Below, piece after piece: positions 22,097-32,760 of a DNA stretch of 64,000 nt. The stretch is from Symsagittifera roscoffensis. Taxonomy: Eukaryota > Xenacoelomorpha > Acoela > Convolutidae. Every line of letters begins with the position of its first letter. Position 1 is the first letter of the stretch. Location: assembly GCF_963678635.1 (NCBI RefSeq), contig NC_087065.1:14390019-14454018 (forward strand), written 5' to 3'. Position numbers and translations under genes: made by a program. The notes under the pieces were generated by a model. It was not told the DNA's origin. It saw only the letters and a list, made by a program, of their open reading frames with translations, and searched no databases.

Positions 22097-23290
22097 GCAT
22101 GATCGTGAGTGGATGGAGACCATGCAACGGTTGACAGTCACTGAGAGAACAGAGAAGAGGCAAGTGTCCATTCGCAGCCGTGGTGTTGAACGGGATTGCA
22201 TGTCGATAGTCAACCAGCTGGTGAGCTCAATGCCGAAGAAGGTTTTGTTGAGAACTTCGTTCACTGAACATGTGACACTGAATCAGACCCAAGCCACTGA
22301 AGAAGTCAGGGTCAAGTCAAGCCACTGAAGAAGTCAGGGTCAAGTCGAGATCTAGCTTCTCAAGGAAAGTGCATTTCACGGATGCAAGAGAAGAATACGA
22401 GCTGAGCTCACATTGTTCGTCCGGGGACGAGACAATGTCCGGGGAGTCTGATACCTTCGAGCCCGTCAAGGACGACTTGTCTGAGGAGTCTGACACCTTT
22501 GAGCCCGTACAGGACGACTTGTCCGGGGAGAGGTTATTCAAGTGTCCATTCGCAGCCATGGTGTTGAACGGGATTGCAAGTCGATAGTCAACCAGCTGGT
22601 GAGCTCAATGCCGAAGGAGGTTTTGTTGAGAACTTCGTTCACTGAACGTGGGACACTGAATCAGACCCAAGCCACAGAAGAAGTCAGGGTCGAGTCGAGA
22701 TCTAGCTTCACAAGGAAAGTGCATTTCACGGATGCAAGAGAAGAATACGAGCCGAGCTCAGATTGTTCGTCCGGGGACGAGACAATGTCCGGGGTGTCTG
22801 ATACCTTCGAGCCCGTCAAGGACGACTTGTCTGAGGAGTCTGACACCTTTGAGCACGTACAGGACGACTTGTCCGGGGAGAGGTTATTTAGACAACTGAG
22901 GGACAGAATGTTTCCGGGGAGTCGGATTCGAGGCAACCGAGGGACAGAGTTTTGTCCGGGGAGTCGAGAAACATCTCAGACAACTTGGAATATGATGTTG
23001 GGGAATCAGTCGGCTCAAGTGATGACTCGAGGCCGCAGTCCTGGGACAACACATCTGAAACAACTTCCAATTCCGATATAAAGGAAATCGCGATCCACTC
23101 ATTGTTGGTAGACTGCAAGCAGCGCGGGCTGGACCGAGAAATGCATCAGGCTCCAGACAGGGACAGGTGCACCTCAGATGAAGAGGGCACTGTGGTAGAC
23201 AATGCCGCGGATGAGCTCGAGCTGATAGCAGTTTCGAAACGCCCCACCAGATTACTACCACACGGTACAGTCGTCCGTCTTAATCTGTAG
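22089..23290 (+). pseudogene. pol: GR1 pol linker between RNase H and integrase, repetitive
   Basis: Acidic, Ser-rich and repetitive in all frames (for example the piece 22542-23081). It contains repeated TGTCCGGGGAGT words and a tandem duplication. GR2 has the corresponding linker at about 46.7-47.4 kb, with its own copies of the word. It probably links RNase H and integrase without catalytic function. Confidence 0.55.
22160..22890 (+). repeat. Tandem duplication in GR1 pol linker
   Basis: A unit starting CAAGTGTCCATTCGCAGCC at about 22160 starts again at 22538 and runs almost identically to about 22890. The first unit also carries a 26 bp internal duplication (22293 and 22319, GCCACTGAAGAAGTCAGGGT). 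The duplication is absent from GR2. Confidence 0.85.
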
Positions 23291-23314
23291 CCATCCGTTC
23301 AGGAAGCAACACCC

Positions 23315-24760
23315 TTGAAGAAGATATGGTGTGTTAAGTTGATGAACGATGCTCATGCTCCGGAAATAATGAGTGGGCAAATGAACGTGGTAAAGACGTA
23401 TTTGAAAGCTAGGTACAGGCTGTCGGATCTCCTAAGGGCTCAACGAAATAATAGAATGACGAGCAGTCTGAAGAGATGGATCGAGAATGGATCACCTGAC
23501 AAGGGAGACTTGGAAGAAGACAGCTACAAGATCTTGAAGCAATTCTACCTGAAGAGAAAAGAGTTGTTGTACCTGAACAAGGACGGAATTGTAGCCTGTA
23601 AACGTAAAGAGGAGGACAAGGTCCTTTATAAAACCAATTCGATAGTGTTACCACAGTTGTACCAGACCGAATTGCTCTTTCGTTCACATGATCAGATGGG
23701 CCATCAAGGCGTTGACAAAGTGTACAACAGGATACAGAAACGATTCGAATGGCCGGGATTGAAAAAGGCTTTTGAGAAGTGGATCGCCGCATGCCTGTCA
23801 TGTCAACAGGCGAAGGATCTCAGGAAACTGAGGTTCCCCTTACAGTCAATAGAGTCGTCGGGATTCAACGAAGTGGTGCAAATTGATCATCAGAAGATCT
23901 GCATGACAGCAACGGGCTATAATCAGGTGCTCGTAATGATCGACCAATCTACGAAATATGCGGAGGCAGCACCCTGCATGACAGCATCGGCGGAAGAAAC
24001 ATGCGATCAGTTGATAAATATGTGGATAGCGAGGCATGGCTGCCCCATCACATTCCAATCGGACAATGGCAAAGCATTCGTGGGTGATCTCACGAAGGAG
24101 TTAATGAAAAGGTCGCAGGTAGCGCAGGCCCACTCGACCACTTATCACCCGCAAACGAATGGCCTGGTCGAGAGTCAAAATCGCACACTGGTATCCATGC
24201 TGAGAGTCTATTGCTCACGCTACATGGATGACTGGGACAAGCACTTGCCGCTGGTGATGGGTGCTTACAACAGCACGGAGCATTCCACCACGGGAATAAG
24301 TCCGCACGTGATGCTAACGGGTCACGAAAAAGCGCTTCCGTTGACGTTTTTCTACCCTGAATATGAAGGGAAGAGAACAGCACCGCAAACGTACGTGCGG
24401 GTTGTCATTAGAAGACAGCAGGACCTCAACGACTTATGCAGGAGGAACACGCAACAGGCGCAAATTAGAAAAAAAGGAGGTTTAATAAAAGGACAGCCGA
24501 TGCAAACGCCTACTCAGTTGGCGACTACGTCTGGGTGTTCCAGGAAGTGGTTCTACCAAAAGGAACCAAGAAATTATTTAAAAAAATGGCGTGGTCTATT
24601 TCAGATAACAGAGGTGCACCAAGGAGGTCGTTTTTATCGATTGAGCACTGGAAGAGCAGCTCATTACGAAAATATCAAACCACACAATGCCTCGTCAGAG
24701 GACTGGTGCATCCCAGCAGACATGCAAGAGGGAGACTATTTGATCCTGCTTGTGGGGTGA
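23315..24760 (+). CDS. pol: GR1 integrase (HHCC zinc finger, DDE core)
   Basis: 481 codons. The HHCC finger reads FRSHDQMGHQGVDK then CLSCQQ. The catalytic triad lies in VVQIDHQKI, TFQSDNGKAF and NGLVESQNR, with the usual D-D-35-E spacing. The core ends in AYNSTEHSTTGISPHVMLTG. Near 24475 the frame slips relative to GR2, so the GPY/F-like segment (KKWRG.FQITEVHQGGRFY) is partly out of frame. Integrase joins the LTR DNA to the chromosome; the flanks here suggest a 3 bp staggered cut. Confidence 0.88.
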   Translation: MKKIWCVKLMNDAHAPEIMSGQMNVVKTYLKARYRLSDLLRAQRNNRMTSSLKRWIENGSPDKGDLEEDSYKILKQFYLKRKELLYLNKDGIVACKRKEEDKVLYKTNSIVLPQLYQTELLFRSHDQMGHQGVDKVYNRIQKRFEWPGLKKAFEKWIAACLSCQQAKDLRKLRFPLQSIESSGFNEVVQIDHQKICMTATGYNQVLVMIDQSTKYAEAAPCMTASAEETCDQLINMWIARHGCPITFQSDNGKAFVGDLTKELMKRSQVAQAHSTTYHPQTNGLVESQNRTLVSMLRVYCSRYMDDWDKHLPLVMGAYNSTEHSTTGISPHVMLTGHEKALPLTFFYPEYEGKRTAPQTYVRVVIRRQQDLNDLCRRNTQQAQIRKKGGLIKGQPMQTPTQLATTSGCSRKWFYQKEPRNYLKKWRGLFQITEVHQGGRFYRLSTGRAAHYENIKPHNASSEDWCIPADMQEGDYLILLVG

Positions 24761-24797
24761 ATGAAAGGGTACTCGCGACAAAAACGACGGGAATGAG

Positions 24798-25487
24798 GTG
24801 GTGGACAATTGCGACCTACCACTGGATCTCGAGTTGACCGAGCGAGTAGAGGTGGACGATGAAACTCTACCTTATGCCGAGGAAGACTGGGACTGCCCGG
24901 AACAAATTGAAATTGACAAAGGAAAACAGCCTGACTTTCCTCTCACCACGGAAACACGCCAGAGCAAGAGAGGAGAAAACAAGAAGAAATACAATCCGTA
25001 CGGCGAGGATTTCGTCGTAGACAGGTTAGTTGTAAGTGATATGATGGACTCGCTGGTAGGACTGGACGAAGTGGCGGTGCTAGAAGAAATGGAAGTGGAG
25101 TTCGAACCAGAAGCGGAACAGACTCATGAGCAAGAACTAACGAACTTGTGGGTGCTCGAATGGCTCCATGATCTGCCGACAGATCCAAAAGAGACAATCC
25201 TGACGATTCAGGACGTCGATAAAGACGGCATCAAATACGTCAGTCATGAAAATACCGAGTCCAACTGGGTCGCCCCAGATGGTCCTCTACGTGTTCCACA
25301 ATCTAACCTCGATCTGCTAGACTTTGGGCGATCGACGGGGACGTCGATGGATATTTTTGTCCGGGGAGTGAGGGTAGGACTCACCCACACCAAAAACCTG
25401 ATCATAAAAAAATTGAAATCGGCAAGAGAAACCGGAGAACTAGAGAAAGAGGGCAAGAACGCTAAAAACCAACTTTTGGACAAATTT
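24798..25487 (+). pseudogene. pol: GR1 pol, integrase-to-macro connecting region
   Basis: Acidic linker with RKYNPYGEDFVVDRL-like text, then LTNLWVLEWLHDLPTDPKE, GTSMDIFVRG and GLTHTKNLIIKKLKSA. All of these occur in the 577-codon GR2 frame 43866-45599. The reading then runs into a misplaced second copy of integrase sequence at 25487. Confidence 0.75.
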
Positions 25488-26270
25488 TTGAGAAGTGGAT
25501 CGCCGCATGCCTGTCATGTCAACAGGCGAAGGATCTCAGGAAACTGAGGTTCCCCCTACAGTCAATAGAGTCGTCGGGATTCAACGAAGTGGTGCAAATT
25601 GATCATCAGAAGATCTGCATGACAGCAACGGGCTATAATCAGGTGCTCGTAATGATCGACCAATTTACGAAATATGCGGAGGCAGCACCCTGCATGACAG
25701 CATCGGCGGAAGAAACATGCGATCATTTGATAAATATGTGGATAGCGAGGCATGGCTGCCCCATCACATTCCAATCGGACAATGGCAAAGCATTCGTGGG
25801 TGATCTCACGAAGGAGTTAATGAAAAGGTCGCAGGTAGCGCAGGCCCACTCGACCACTTATCACCCGCAAACGAATGGCCTGGTCGAGAGTCAAAATCGC
25901 ACACTGGTATCCATGCTGAGAGTCTATTGCTCACGCTACAAGAACTAACGAACTTGTGGGTGCTCGAATGGCTCCATGATCTGCCGACAGATCCAAAAGA
26001 GACAATCCTGACGATTCAGGACGTCGATAAAGACGGCATCAAATACGTCAGTCATGAAAATACCGAGTCCAACTGGGTCGCCCCAGATGGTCCTCTACGT
26101 GTTCCACAATCTAACCTCGATCTGCTAGACTTTGGGCGATCGACGGGGACGTCGATGGATATTTTTGTCCAGGGAGTGGGGGTAGGACTCACCCACACCA
26201 AAAACCTGATCATAAAAAAATTGAAATCGGCAAGAGAAACCGGAGAACTAGAGAAAGAGGGCAAGAACGC
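25487..26270 (+). repeat. pol: Rearranged duplication inside GR1 pol
   Basis: 25487-25940 repeats the integrase core (about 23770-24228) almost exactly. At 25938 it jumps to a second copy of 25131-25475, which runs to 26270 and continues into the macro-like domain. The intervening 24228-25131 was skipped in the second pass. Short shared words at the joints (TTTTTGAGAAGTGG, CGCTACA) fit template switching during reverse transcription. Confidence 0.88.
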
Positions 26271-26730
26271 TAAAAAACCAACTTTTGGACGAATTTTTGA
26301 ATCTTATTTTGACGTACCGAGCCATTATTCAAACAATATCGTCATAACGGACAGCGATTTTATACTCACAGAACGCACATGCGCTATAGCGATAACCGCG
26401 GACGTAGGCTTCAAAACAGCACTAGCGGCTGATTTCAAAAGAGAGTATAGGAACATCGAGTTTTTATGGAAACAGAGGCCTGGTGTGGGAGGGATGATAG
26501 CGCTGCCCCCTGTTGAATCACAGATACCAGGAAAATATTTGTCTTTCCTGGTTACTAAGGCCACTGATAGGCAACACGTAGATCCAGAGAGCTTGGTATT
26601 GGCCTTGACTCGACTTAGGGATTTTCTGGTTGAGAGAAGAGTGACCTCTCTCTCGTTACCAGTATATGATCCTAATAGGGGAAAGCTACATCCGAGAGAG
26701 TTGTACGCCCTTGTACATGTGATATTTTAG
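26271..26730 (+). CDS. GR1 macro-domain-like module at the end of pol
   Basis: The tail of the frame 25927-26730, about 150 residues, reads IVITDSDFILTERTCAIAI, ADVGFKTALAADFKREY, GKYLSFLVTKAT, LTRLRDFL and LSLPVYDPNRG. Order and spacing match the macro fold: first strand, the N/D-x-x-GxGxA-like loop, a central strand, a helix, then SLP plus Gly. The canonical glycine-rich loop is replaced by FKTALAADF, so ADP-ribose binding is uncertain. Macro domains bind or hydrolyse ADP-ribose marks. GR2 has the same module complete, so it belongs to the element. Confidence 0.6.
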
Positions 26731-27231
26731 AAACTGACATAGAGGTTTACTTACATAAAAAATACTATCTGAGCATATGCTAGGAATTGCATTCGGCGAT
26801 GAGTGGTTTTTATTAAGTTCACTTGATAGGAATTAGGGTCAAGTGTTAGGTACAATATTAGGGATTATGTTCGTATGTGATAGTGTAGGTGTGTGATGTT
26901 TATGTGTTATGTTATTGTTATGATATGTTTTATATTTTGTGTCATAAAAGACCTAGGATACTCCAGGTAGTCAAGGTGACAGCGCTCATTTGTGCTACCT
27001 AGGCAAAGATGCAGGTGGACGATCCACCTTGGTGCTAAATTTTTAAGTCAGAATTGAGAAGAGAATTTCAATGAAGAGTTTTAAAGATTTGAATGATGTT
27101 TTATCCAAAAATGATGGTTTTAAGTCGCGACTTGTTTTTTAGATCTTGATTGATCAGAAATTGTTTATTGAATTCATTGAATCAAACGAGCCGGAAGAAA
27201 CTTCACGACACAAGAATCAACACGATAAGAA
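26731..27231 (+). other. GR1 non-coding spacer between pol and the accessory block
   Basis: No reading frame. It contains several short inverted repeats, for example GGTGGACGATCCACC near 27013 and CCTAGG...CCTAGG around 26952-27002. Words shared with the GR2 spacer are ATGTGTTATGTTATT and a pyrimidine-rich TAG site near its end. Confidence 0.6.
27132..27142 (+). promoter_or_regulatory. GR1 candidate 3' splice site before the accessory genes
   Basis: CTTGTTTTTTAG followed by ATCTTGATTGATCA, 90 bp before the ATG of the first accessory gene. GR2 has CTCTTTTCTAG followed by ATCCTGATTGATCA at the equivalent place (43565-43576, minus strand), in a spacer that is otherwise poorly conserved. Confidence 0.55.
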
Positions 27232-28224
27232 ATGGGTGACACAAATGAACTAATGGAATTTCTCTCAGCGAGTCTAGGAGCGACTCTACACGAGATCTAT
27301 CAGCGGCTGATCGATTGTGACTTTACACGAGAAGACCCGGGGCTGGCGACAGGACGAGAGGGTCAAGGGAATCGCCCTACAGAAGTGGTGTTGATGTTGG
27401 CCTTCGGTGAGTCCGGGACCGCCGAGAGAGGTCGAAACCGACTGATGAGATGGCGGCGTGGAGAAATGTCTGGCCACGACCTGGCTCGTGAGCCAGGACA
27501 AGGTGAACAGAGGGACCACCGGCTAGGTGAGATGCCCTTGCCAATCAAACCTGCGCAGCCGCTTATCGGAGCGAAAAGGCAACGCGATGGGCCAGGCCCG
27601 TCACATTCAGTTGACTCTCCAACAGCTGCTCCTCCACCGAAGAGAGTGAGGGTGAGCGAAATAGAGATACAGACGTCGGAGACGATTGAGACGTTGGAGA
27701 AGAAAGAGAGAGATCAGAGTGAGCTGTATGCCAAACTCCAGGAGTATAGGGCGATAGCTCGAGAAAGAGACGAATGGAAAAAGAAGTACGAGGATCTGCA
27801 GGTGGCCTACAAGGAGGATGAAATAAAGCACCTGAAGAAGCTGTATATGGCAAAGGTGAGCCAAGTGTCGCAGGAGGTTCTGGCGACGATGAAGTCCTCG
27901 GAGGGATCCAGGGACACACGCCCTAAGACAAGAGTACAGGAGCTGTGTACATCGAGAGTGACCGAGGCTCCTCAGCAGACACAACAGTCTGCTCCCAGTC
28001 AGAGGAACATGATACCAGACCCTTCTGACACCTATCTTGCTTCCCAGTTCCAAGAATCATTCAATCAAGTGGCCAGAGCAACAATGGATGAGATTAACAG
28101 AACCACTGGGCGGACATTGGGTAGGATCGTCCCTTCCCAACGTCGTGATCATTCATCCAATAGTTCGGAGCGAGCACCTCACACGGTAGCGTCCTTGGGG
28201 ACTGCGCATGGCGGAACCTTTTGA
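27232..28224 (+). CDS. GR1 accessory gene A: coiled-coil protein of unknown function
   Basis: 330 codons starting at ATG. An N-terminal helical part (ELMEFLSASLGATLHEIYQR) aligns with GR2 43280-43537. A Pro/Arg-rich middle (PPPKRVRV) resembles a nuclear signal. Residues of about 140-215 form a charged coiled coil (ETLEKKERDQSELYAKLQEY and onward). It shares no domain I recognise and could be structural. In GR2 the gene is split by a stop, and its C-terminal part is joined to the SGNH gene, so A and B may have been one protein. It is the first gene after the candidate splice acceptor. Confidence 0.6.
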   Translation: MGDTNELMEFLSASLGATLHEIYQRLIDCDFTREDPGLATGREGQGNRPTEVVLMLAFGESGTAERGRNRLMRWRRGEMSGHDLAREPGQGEQRDHRLGEMPLPIKPAQPLIGAKRQRDGPGPSHSVDSPTAAPPPKRVRVSEIEIQTSETIETLEKKERDQSELYAKLQEYRAIARERDEWKKKYEDLQVAYKEDEIKHLKKLYMAKVSQVSQEVLATMKSSEGSRDTRPKTRVQELCTSRVTEAPQQTQQSAPSQRNMIPDPSDTYLASQFQESFNQVARATMDEINRTTGRTLGRIVPSQRRDHSSNSSERAPHTVASLGTAHGGTF

Positions 28225-28370
28225 AAGTCTCGCGTGGTAGACATTAGGAAGGATCTGATGGCACGTTACCAGTTCACGCAAGTGGCCGCGGAGCATCCTC
28301 GAGCCTGCCTGAATGACATGAGCTGTACCCCGCTACGAGCGACCACGTAATTCCCGAAGGGAATCGCCAC

Positions 28371-28875
28371 TTGATCATAGGAGACAGTTTGGTGAGGGAT
28401 CTGAATGAGATCTTCGTCTTTGGTCAGACTACCGCTCTGTCCTTTGGAGGAGCCTCAGTGGCTCAGGTCATCAAGATGATGGAGTTCCAGAGCGTAGATT
28501 ACCTGGATACGCTGCTAATAATACTGGGAACCAACGACGTCTCGAGAGCCCCAGTGACTCCGGAGAGCAAGTGGCAGCTTCTATTGGTCTGCCTCCTGAA
28601 CGAACTAAAGGAGAAGTATAGGCCCAGGCTTGTGGTGCTGTGCACTATACCACAGAACCCGATGGTGGGCACCGTAGTGGCAGATTTTTTTGAATGGCAA
28701 CGTGACCCGGTGGAACGAAATGACCCGCAGTCTGGTGAGAAACAACCCTGGCGAGCTGCGACTTCTGTATCTCGAGAGCATGTTGCGCATGATTGATCAC
28801 ATCGCACTCACCAGAGATGGGATACATTTCAACACCCAACAAGGGAGACACTGGATCAATGACGTATTTCAATGA
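28371..28875 (+). pseudogene. GR1 accessory gene B: SGNH/GDSL-type hydrolase, frameshifted
   Basis: IIGDSLVRDL is block I with the nucleophile Ser. FGGASVAQV supplies the Gly block, LGTNDVSR the GxND block, and TRDGIHFN the D-x-x-H pair. All are in order over about 165 residues. A frameshift near 28690 separates the last block. The family contains esterases, lipases and acetyl-hydrolases; the substrate here is unknown. In GR2 the same protein is continuous and carries an N-terminal extension. An esterase could act on the particle or host membranes or on sialic-acid-type esters, but that is inference. Confidence 0.75.
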
Positions 28876-28961
28876 CGTGCCATCAGATTCTTGACGTATT
28901 TCTGGATCAATGACGTATTTCTTGACGTGCCATCAATGACGTGCCATCAGATTCTTCCTAA

Positions 28962-29785
28962 GTGGAGCAGGAGTCGAGGGCAACAAGTTCCCTGGCTTGG
29001 ACCAGTTCGACCGGAGGAGGTAGAATAAGGGGAAGCGTGCCCGAATCCCTTGTCAACCGCCTAGGGCCCCTGGCAACGGAGACGGCTACAGCTGCACCCA
29101 TCGCTCCGAGCTCAAACGTAAGAGAGAGGCTAGGGACTGCTCCTCCTCCCAGAGCACAACCGCTTGAAAGCCAACTCAGGAGATCAGTTGATCCGAACAG
29201 GAATAACTCCCAGACCGTGTCTAGGAGGAACGACCCGCCCGCTACGGCAAACCCTGCTTCAGCAGCAGGACCGTCGACAAGCGCCGTGCCGGTGGAGGGA
29301 GTTGAACCAAGCAGCGTGCTGCTTTGGAACCGTCCAGACCCTAGTCATTGGGCACAGTACAAGACGGACATGTCAACAAATTGAAAATGAATACCTTGAC
29401 GTGTCGGGAGGACGCAATGAGAATGATCGGCGGAGAAGGACCCATAGAGTCGCGACTATATCGAATACCAGGCGTGGATTGGCTGCTAGCAGAGCAGGAG
29501 CAGTTCAGCTCCACGACTACGCTCCAGCACGCAGACCTGAATGGATTGCCTCAGGACAATACCTTTAGACCTCTGAATACCCGGTCTCTCACGGACGTCC
29601 GCCAGAGAGCCAGGGAACTGACGCCACCTAAGGTCAAGTTTCAGACAGATAGCAAGCCTAATAACAAGCATCACAAGATGTACAGGCAGTTTGCTAAAGC
29701 ACCCGGTCAGACGCCTGGCAAATATTCAAGAGACTACCCGGAGCGACCACGGTGGATGGGGCTGACAGGAGATACGGGGAACTGA
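28962..29785 (+). pseudogene. GR1 accessory gene C: unknown, shared with GR2, frameshifted
   Basis: A low-complexity Pro/Ser/Arg-rich first half (28962-29384) ends in LLWNRPDPSHWAQYK. The frame then shifts to 29348-29785 with REDAMRMIGG and YRIPGVDWLLAEQEQFSS. GR2 41235-41765 keeps the matching text in one frame (SLMWSRPIPSPWHIYKDD; YSIAGVDWLIAAG). Two-copy conservation shows it is a real gene of the element. I recognise no domain. Confidence 0.55.
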
Positions 29786-30454
29786 AGGCCCCAGTCGGTG
29801 ACGGCCTGTTTGCCGCTTATGATCCCTTGGATATGAAAGCTGCCAAGTACCTGATAGTGGCGAGTTCGGACTATCTCTACACGCCCCGTTCTCTCTTTTG
29901 GCCCGACGTGATTTTCTTGACGGCCCCTAAATTGGACTGGGGACAGTCAATAGGCATGATTATAAGTGTGCGAAGGGTGGTCAGCATGGAGCCGCAGGTG
30001 ATAGTGTTTGCAGGCTCGAATGATCATCTGCAAAGCAGGGGTTTGTTGTCCCGTCTGACGGATGGGTCGATCCCGAGCAATGAGGTCAAATGGAGAGGCG
30101 ATAATGACATTGCTCTCGGCGATGGCTGAGGTAGAAGCAGCAGCAAAAGAACGTTTCACCCAACATGTAGTGAAGGTGGTCTTTGTGTTGTCACCAGGGT
30201 ACGCTGCATTGCCAGAACCCCTTCAGTTTGTGTACACGATGGTCACAACGATAGCAGAGGGACGGTTCAACGTAATAATCCCTGCCCCGAACAGAATGGT
30301 GGACCCGAACAATTATTACCCACCCCGATTTGAGCTTCCTGCCGTTTGGGCTGACATTTCCAATGCCATACAGGGACTGAAAGATTGTAGCACAACTCGG
30401 TTGGTGTTAGATGAGGTTCTGGGGTTTGGGGCTGTCCACTTCGCCGGTTGCTGA
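29752..30454 (+). pseudogene. GR1 accessory gene D, N-terminal part: possible second SGNH-like fold
   Basis: Reads RYGELKAPVGDGLFAAYD, then YLIVASSDYLYTPRSLFWPD and VIVFAGSNDHLQSRG. It continues after a frameshift near 30110 with VVFVLSPGYAALPEPLQFVY. The GSND word after a hydrophobic strand, and ASSD at an equivalent block-I place, resemble SGNH blocks with the catalytic residues altered. GR2 40671-41066 has the start of the same protein. The fold assignment is weak. Confidence 0.45.
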
Positions 30455-32271
30455 AATTAAGACCAGGGGTAGATGACGATCATCTGTTAGTACAACAGGT
30501 GGCTGACGATCTCTGGTTCAGACAGATGGATCACGCAGAGAATGAGCAGGGAAGGACAGTCAGGAAAAACAAGACGTCAGCGGAAGAAGATCTCATGGCA
30601 ATGGCTTTGCGCACGAAGCCGCACAACAACTTATGGTTGTACTTGTCACCAAGACTGTGTTCCTTGGGAGAGGACGCGTTCGAGCATGCGCCGGCAGTGA
30701 TCAAAGAGATGCACGCGTATCTGAAGAACTTGTTTGATGACCGGGAGTTAGCCGGGGGTATGATGTTGCAATTGATGCAGGATGTGAACACGATGTCGTT
30801 GGACAAGTTCCAAGCTGACATACTGGCCACGAGGGCACAATATGAACGATCAGACGCTATCTTGGGTGGAATGGGAGTGGGATCGACGCCATCCTTCCTG
30901 TCGACGTGCTAACCGAGGGCATCTCGGAACCTGATTGCGAGCTTCGTTAAGGATATCAGGAAGCTGTCGATTGGCCTGATATTAGCCCTGTACGTGACAT
31001 TTGGTCATGAGAATTTCGTGAAGGGGCCTTCGAATCTCTTCACCCAAGCGTTGGCAGATTTGAGATTGGATGGACTCCTGACTCTGATTGCCATGACCTA
31101 TGGTCGGCTGGGTGATTTGCTTGTGCTGTTGCGTTACCCCGAACAACTCCAGGCAACAAGTCGTGAGTTCAACGCGCAGTTGGAAACCGCCTCGCTCAGG
31201 AAAATGAAAGACTGGAGGATTCTCCTGCTCCAATAAATCTTGCAACAGAACAGAAGTGTCACGGGAGAAGAAAAGGTGGCGACGGATGCGGGTGAGTGTA
31301 AACAGTATTGTTGCATGCCCTTGTTGACAGATTTGGCGGTCATGATGCGGATGGATCCGTTGGCTCTGATTCACGGACTGCGGGAATTTGTCACGGTGGT
31401 GTATGGACCGGTGATGTCTTTCGTGTTCCCGGACGTGCAAGTCAAGGCATACAGGAATTCTGTGTTGTATGTCAACCTGGTCTCAGTCGTAGATTGTTCC
31501 GTGCTGAATTGGGTAGAGCAGAGGGAGCTGAGAGGGATGGCCAGCGACGATAGGCTGTTCGGAAGAATAGCGGAGCCGGGTTGGGTGTTGATGGATTTTA
31601 ACAACAACGTTAAGTGCCGAATGAGCCGCGAAGACCTTTCCCACATCCAGTTTAACCCGAAGCTTTGGAATCTGAGACCAGTAGTGAAAGATTCAGGGGC
31701 GGCAATGAGAGTCCCACTTTTGCCAGAGGCCTACGCACACGTGAAAGAGAACCAGCAAGCGTGGCTTTCCGGGTCCAGGCCGCTGCCGGACCAATGCCCT
31801 CGATACCCACCGATAAGGAGGATGTTGTTGGGAGTCACATCTCCCGTCATTGCCCCTCGCATCGGAGCAGCTCGTGATGCAGAGAGAAGAATGCTGAAGT
31901 GGAGTGAAGGGATGGAGCCGCGCTTCATCAGTTGGAACGTTGCAGCCGCGCACACATTTGACTTCACATTTCCTGATGCTTGGAGCAGGTAAAAGATCAA
32001 AGCACCACCTTCGAGGAGACCAGAGGTCTCAGCTGAGGTGTGGAACGAGCTGTATGCTCCCACAGATGACTTATCAAGACTGAGGTGGTCAGGAGAGGTG
32101 AAAGTAGTGATGCTGGAAGTGTCAAAAGAGTGCAGAGGAGGCTCATACACAACGATAGAGGACCTGGCACCACATGGCGAGGAGTCGGTAGAATTCCTGG
32201 TGAATGACGAGTTGTTCTATCACGCGGCCGGACTCGGGCATAGACACACGACAAGGCCCTTCAGGACCTAA
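30448..32271 (+). pseudogene. GR1 accessory gene D, long C-terminal part, three in-frame stops
   Basis: One reading frame carries 30448-30912, 30994-31236, 31240-31992 and 32038-32271, separated only by TAA stops at 30910, 31234 and 31990. It was evidently one frame of about 600 codons. Segments include LRTKPHNNLWLYLSPRLCSL, YVTFGHENFVKGP and EPGWVLMDFNNNVKCRMSRE. It is predicted globular with no motif I know. It lies in the segment deleted from GR2, so no second copy is available here. Confidence 0.5.
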
Positions 32272-32754
32272 GCCAAAACCTGATGCGAATGACGATGAAT
32301 TGATGGATCGGGACGATGACATCGGGGGAAAGACAGAAAAGCCGGGTGAGACGGATCAAGGAGCGTTGGAGCGAGACTTGCTGGAATACCGGTTTAGTGA
32401 AGACGACGACGGGAAAATCGATGGGAGTCTATTGCTGATGACGCCATCGTCTTTCATGTCTCCTACAAAGGAGGCGTCGGCTTATCCCCGGTGGACCCAA
32501 TAAGTCAGGCGAGAGAGTGCCGAAATATGGATCCACAAAGATTGCTCCATGAGTCACCAAGGAGGAGAAAGATTGAAGAGTCAATGAGGGTATCCTTCCT
32601 GAGTACGCTGCCGGAAGAGGAATGGGAGAGATACCAAAGTGAACTAGAAAGCAAGACAGGGACAATCTGGAACCGAGTGAACTTCATGGAAAGGTCATGG
32701 GACGTGATACGAAGATACGGGACGCAGTCCATAATGAAGGTGGGATTGAACTAA
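32204..32754 (+). pseudogene. GR1 accessory region, acidic tail and short helical frame
   Basis: 32204-32503 is highly acidic (DANDDELMDRDDDIGGKTEK). 32491-32754 reads ESMRVSFLSTLPEEEWERYQ and GTIWNRVNFMERSWDVIRR. The frames overlap by a few codons and probably continue gene D. No domain is recognised. Absent from GR2. Confidence 0.35.
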
Positions 32755-32760
32755 CCCATT

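Noticed and set aside
26731-27231. An env-like gene directly after pol
   Set aside because: The spacer is non-coding, and none of the accessory proteins shows a signal peptide, a fusion peptide or a clear membrane anchor.
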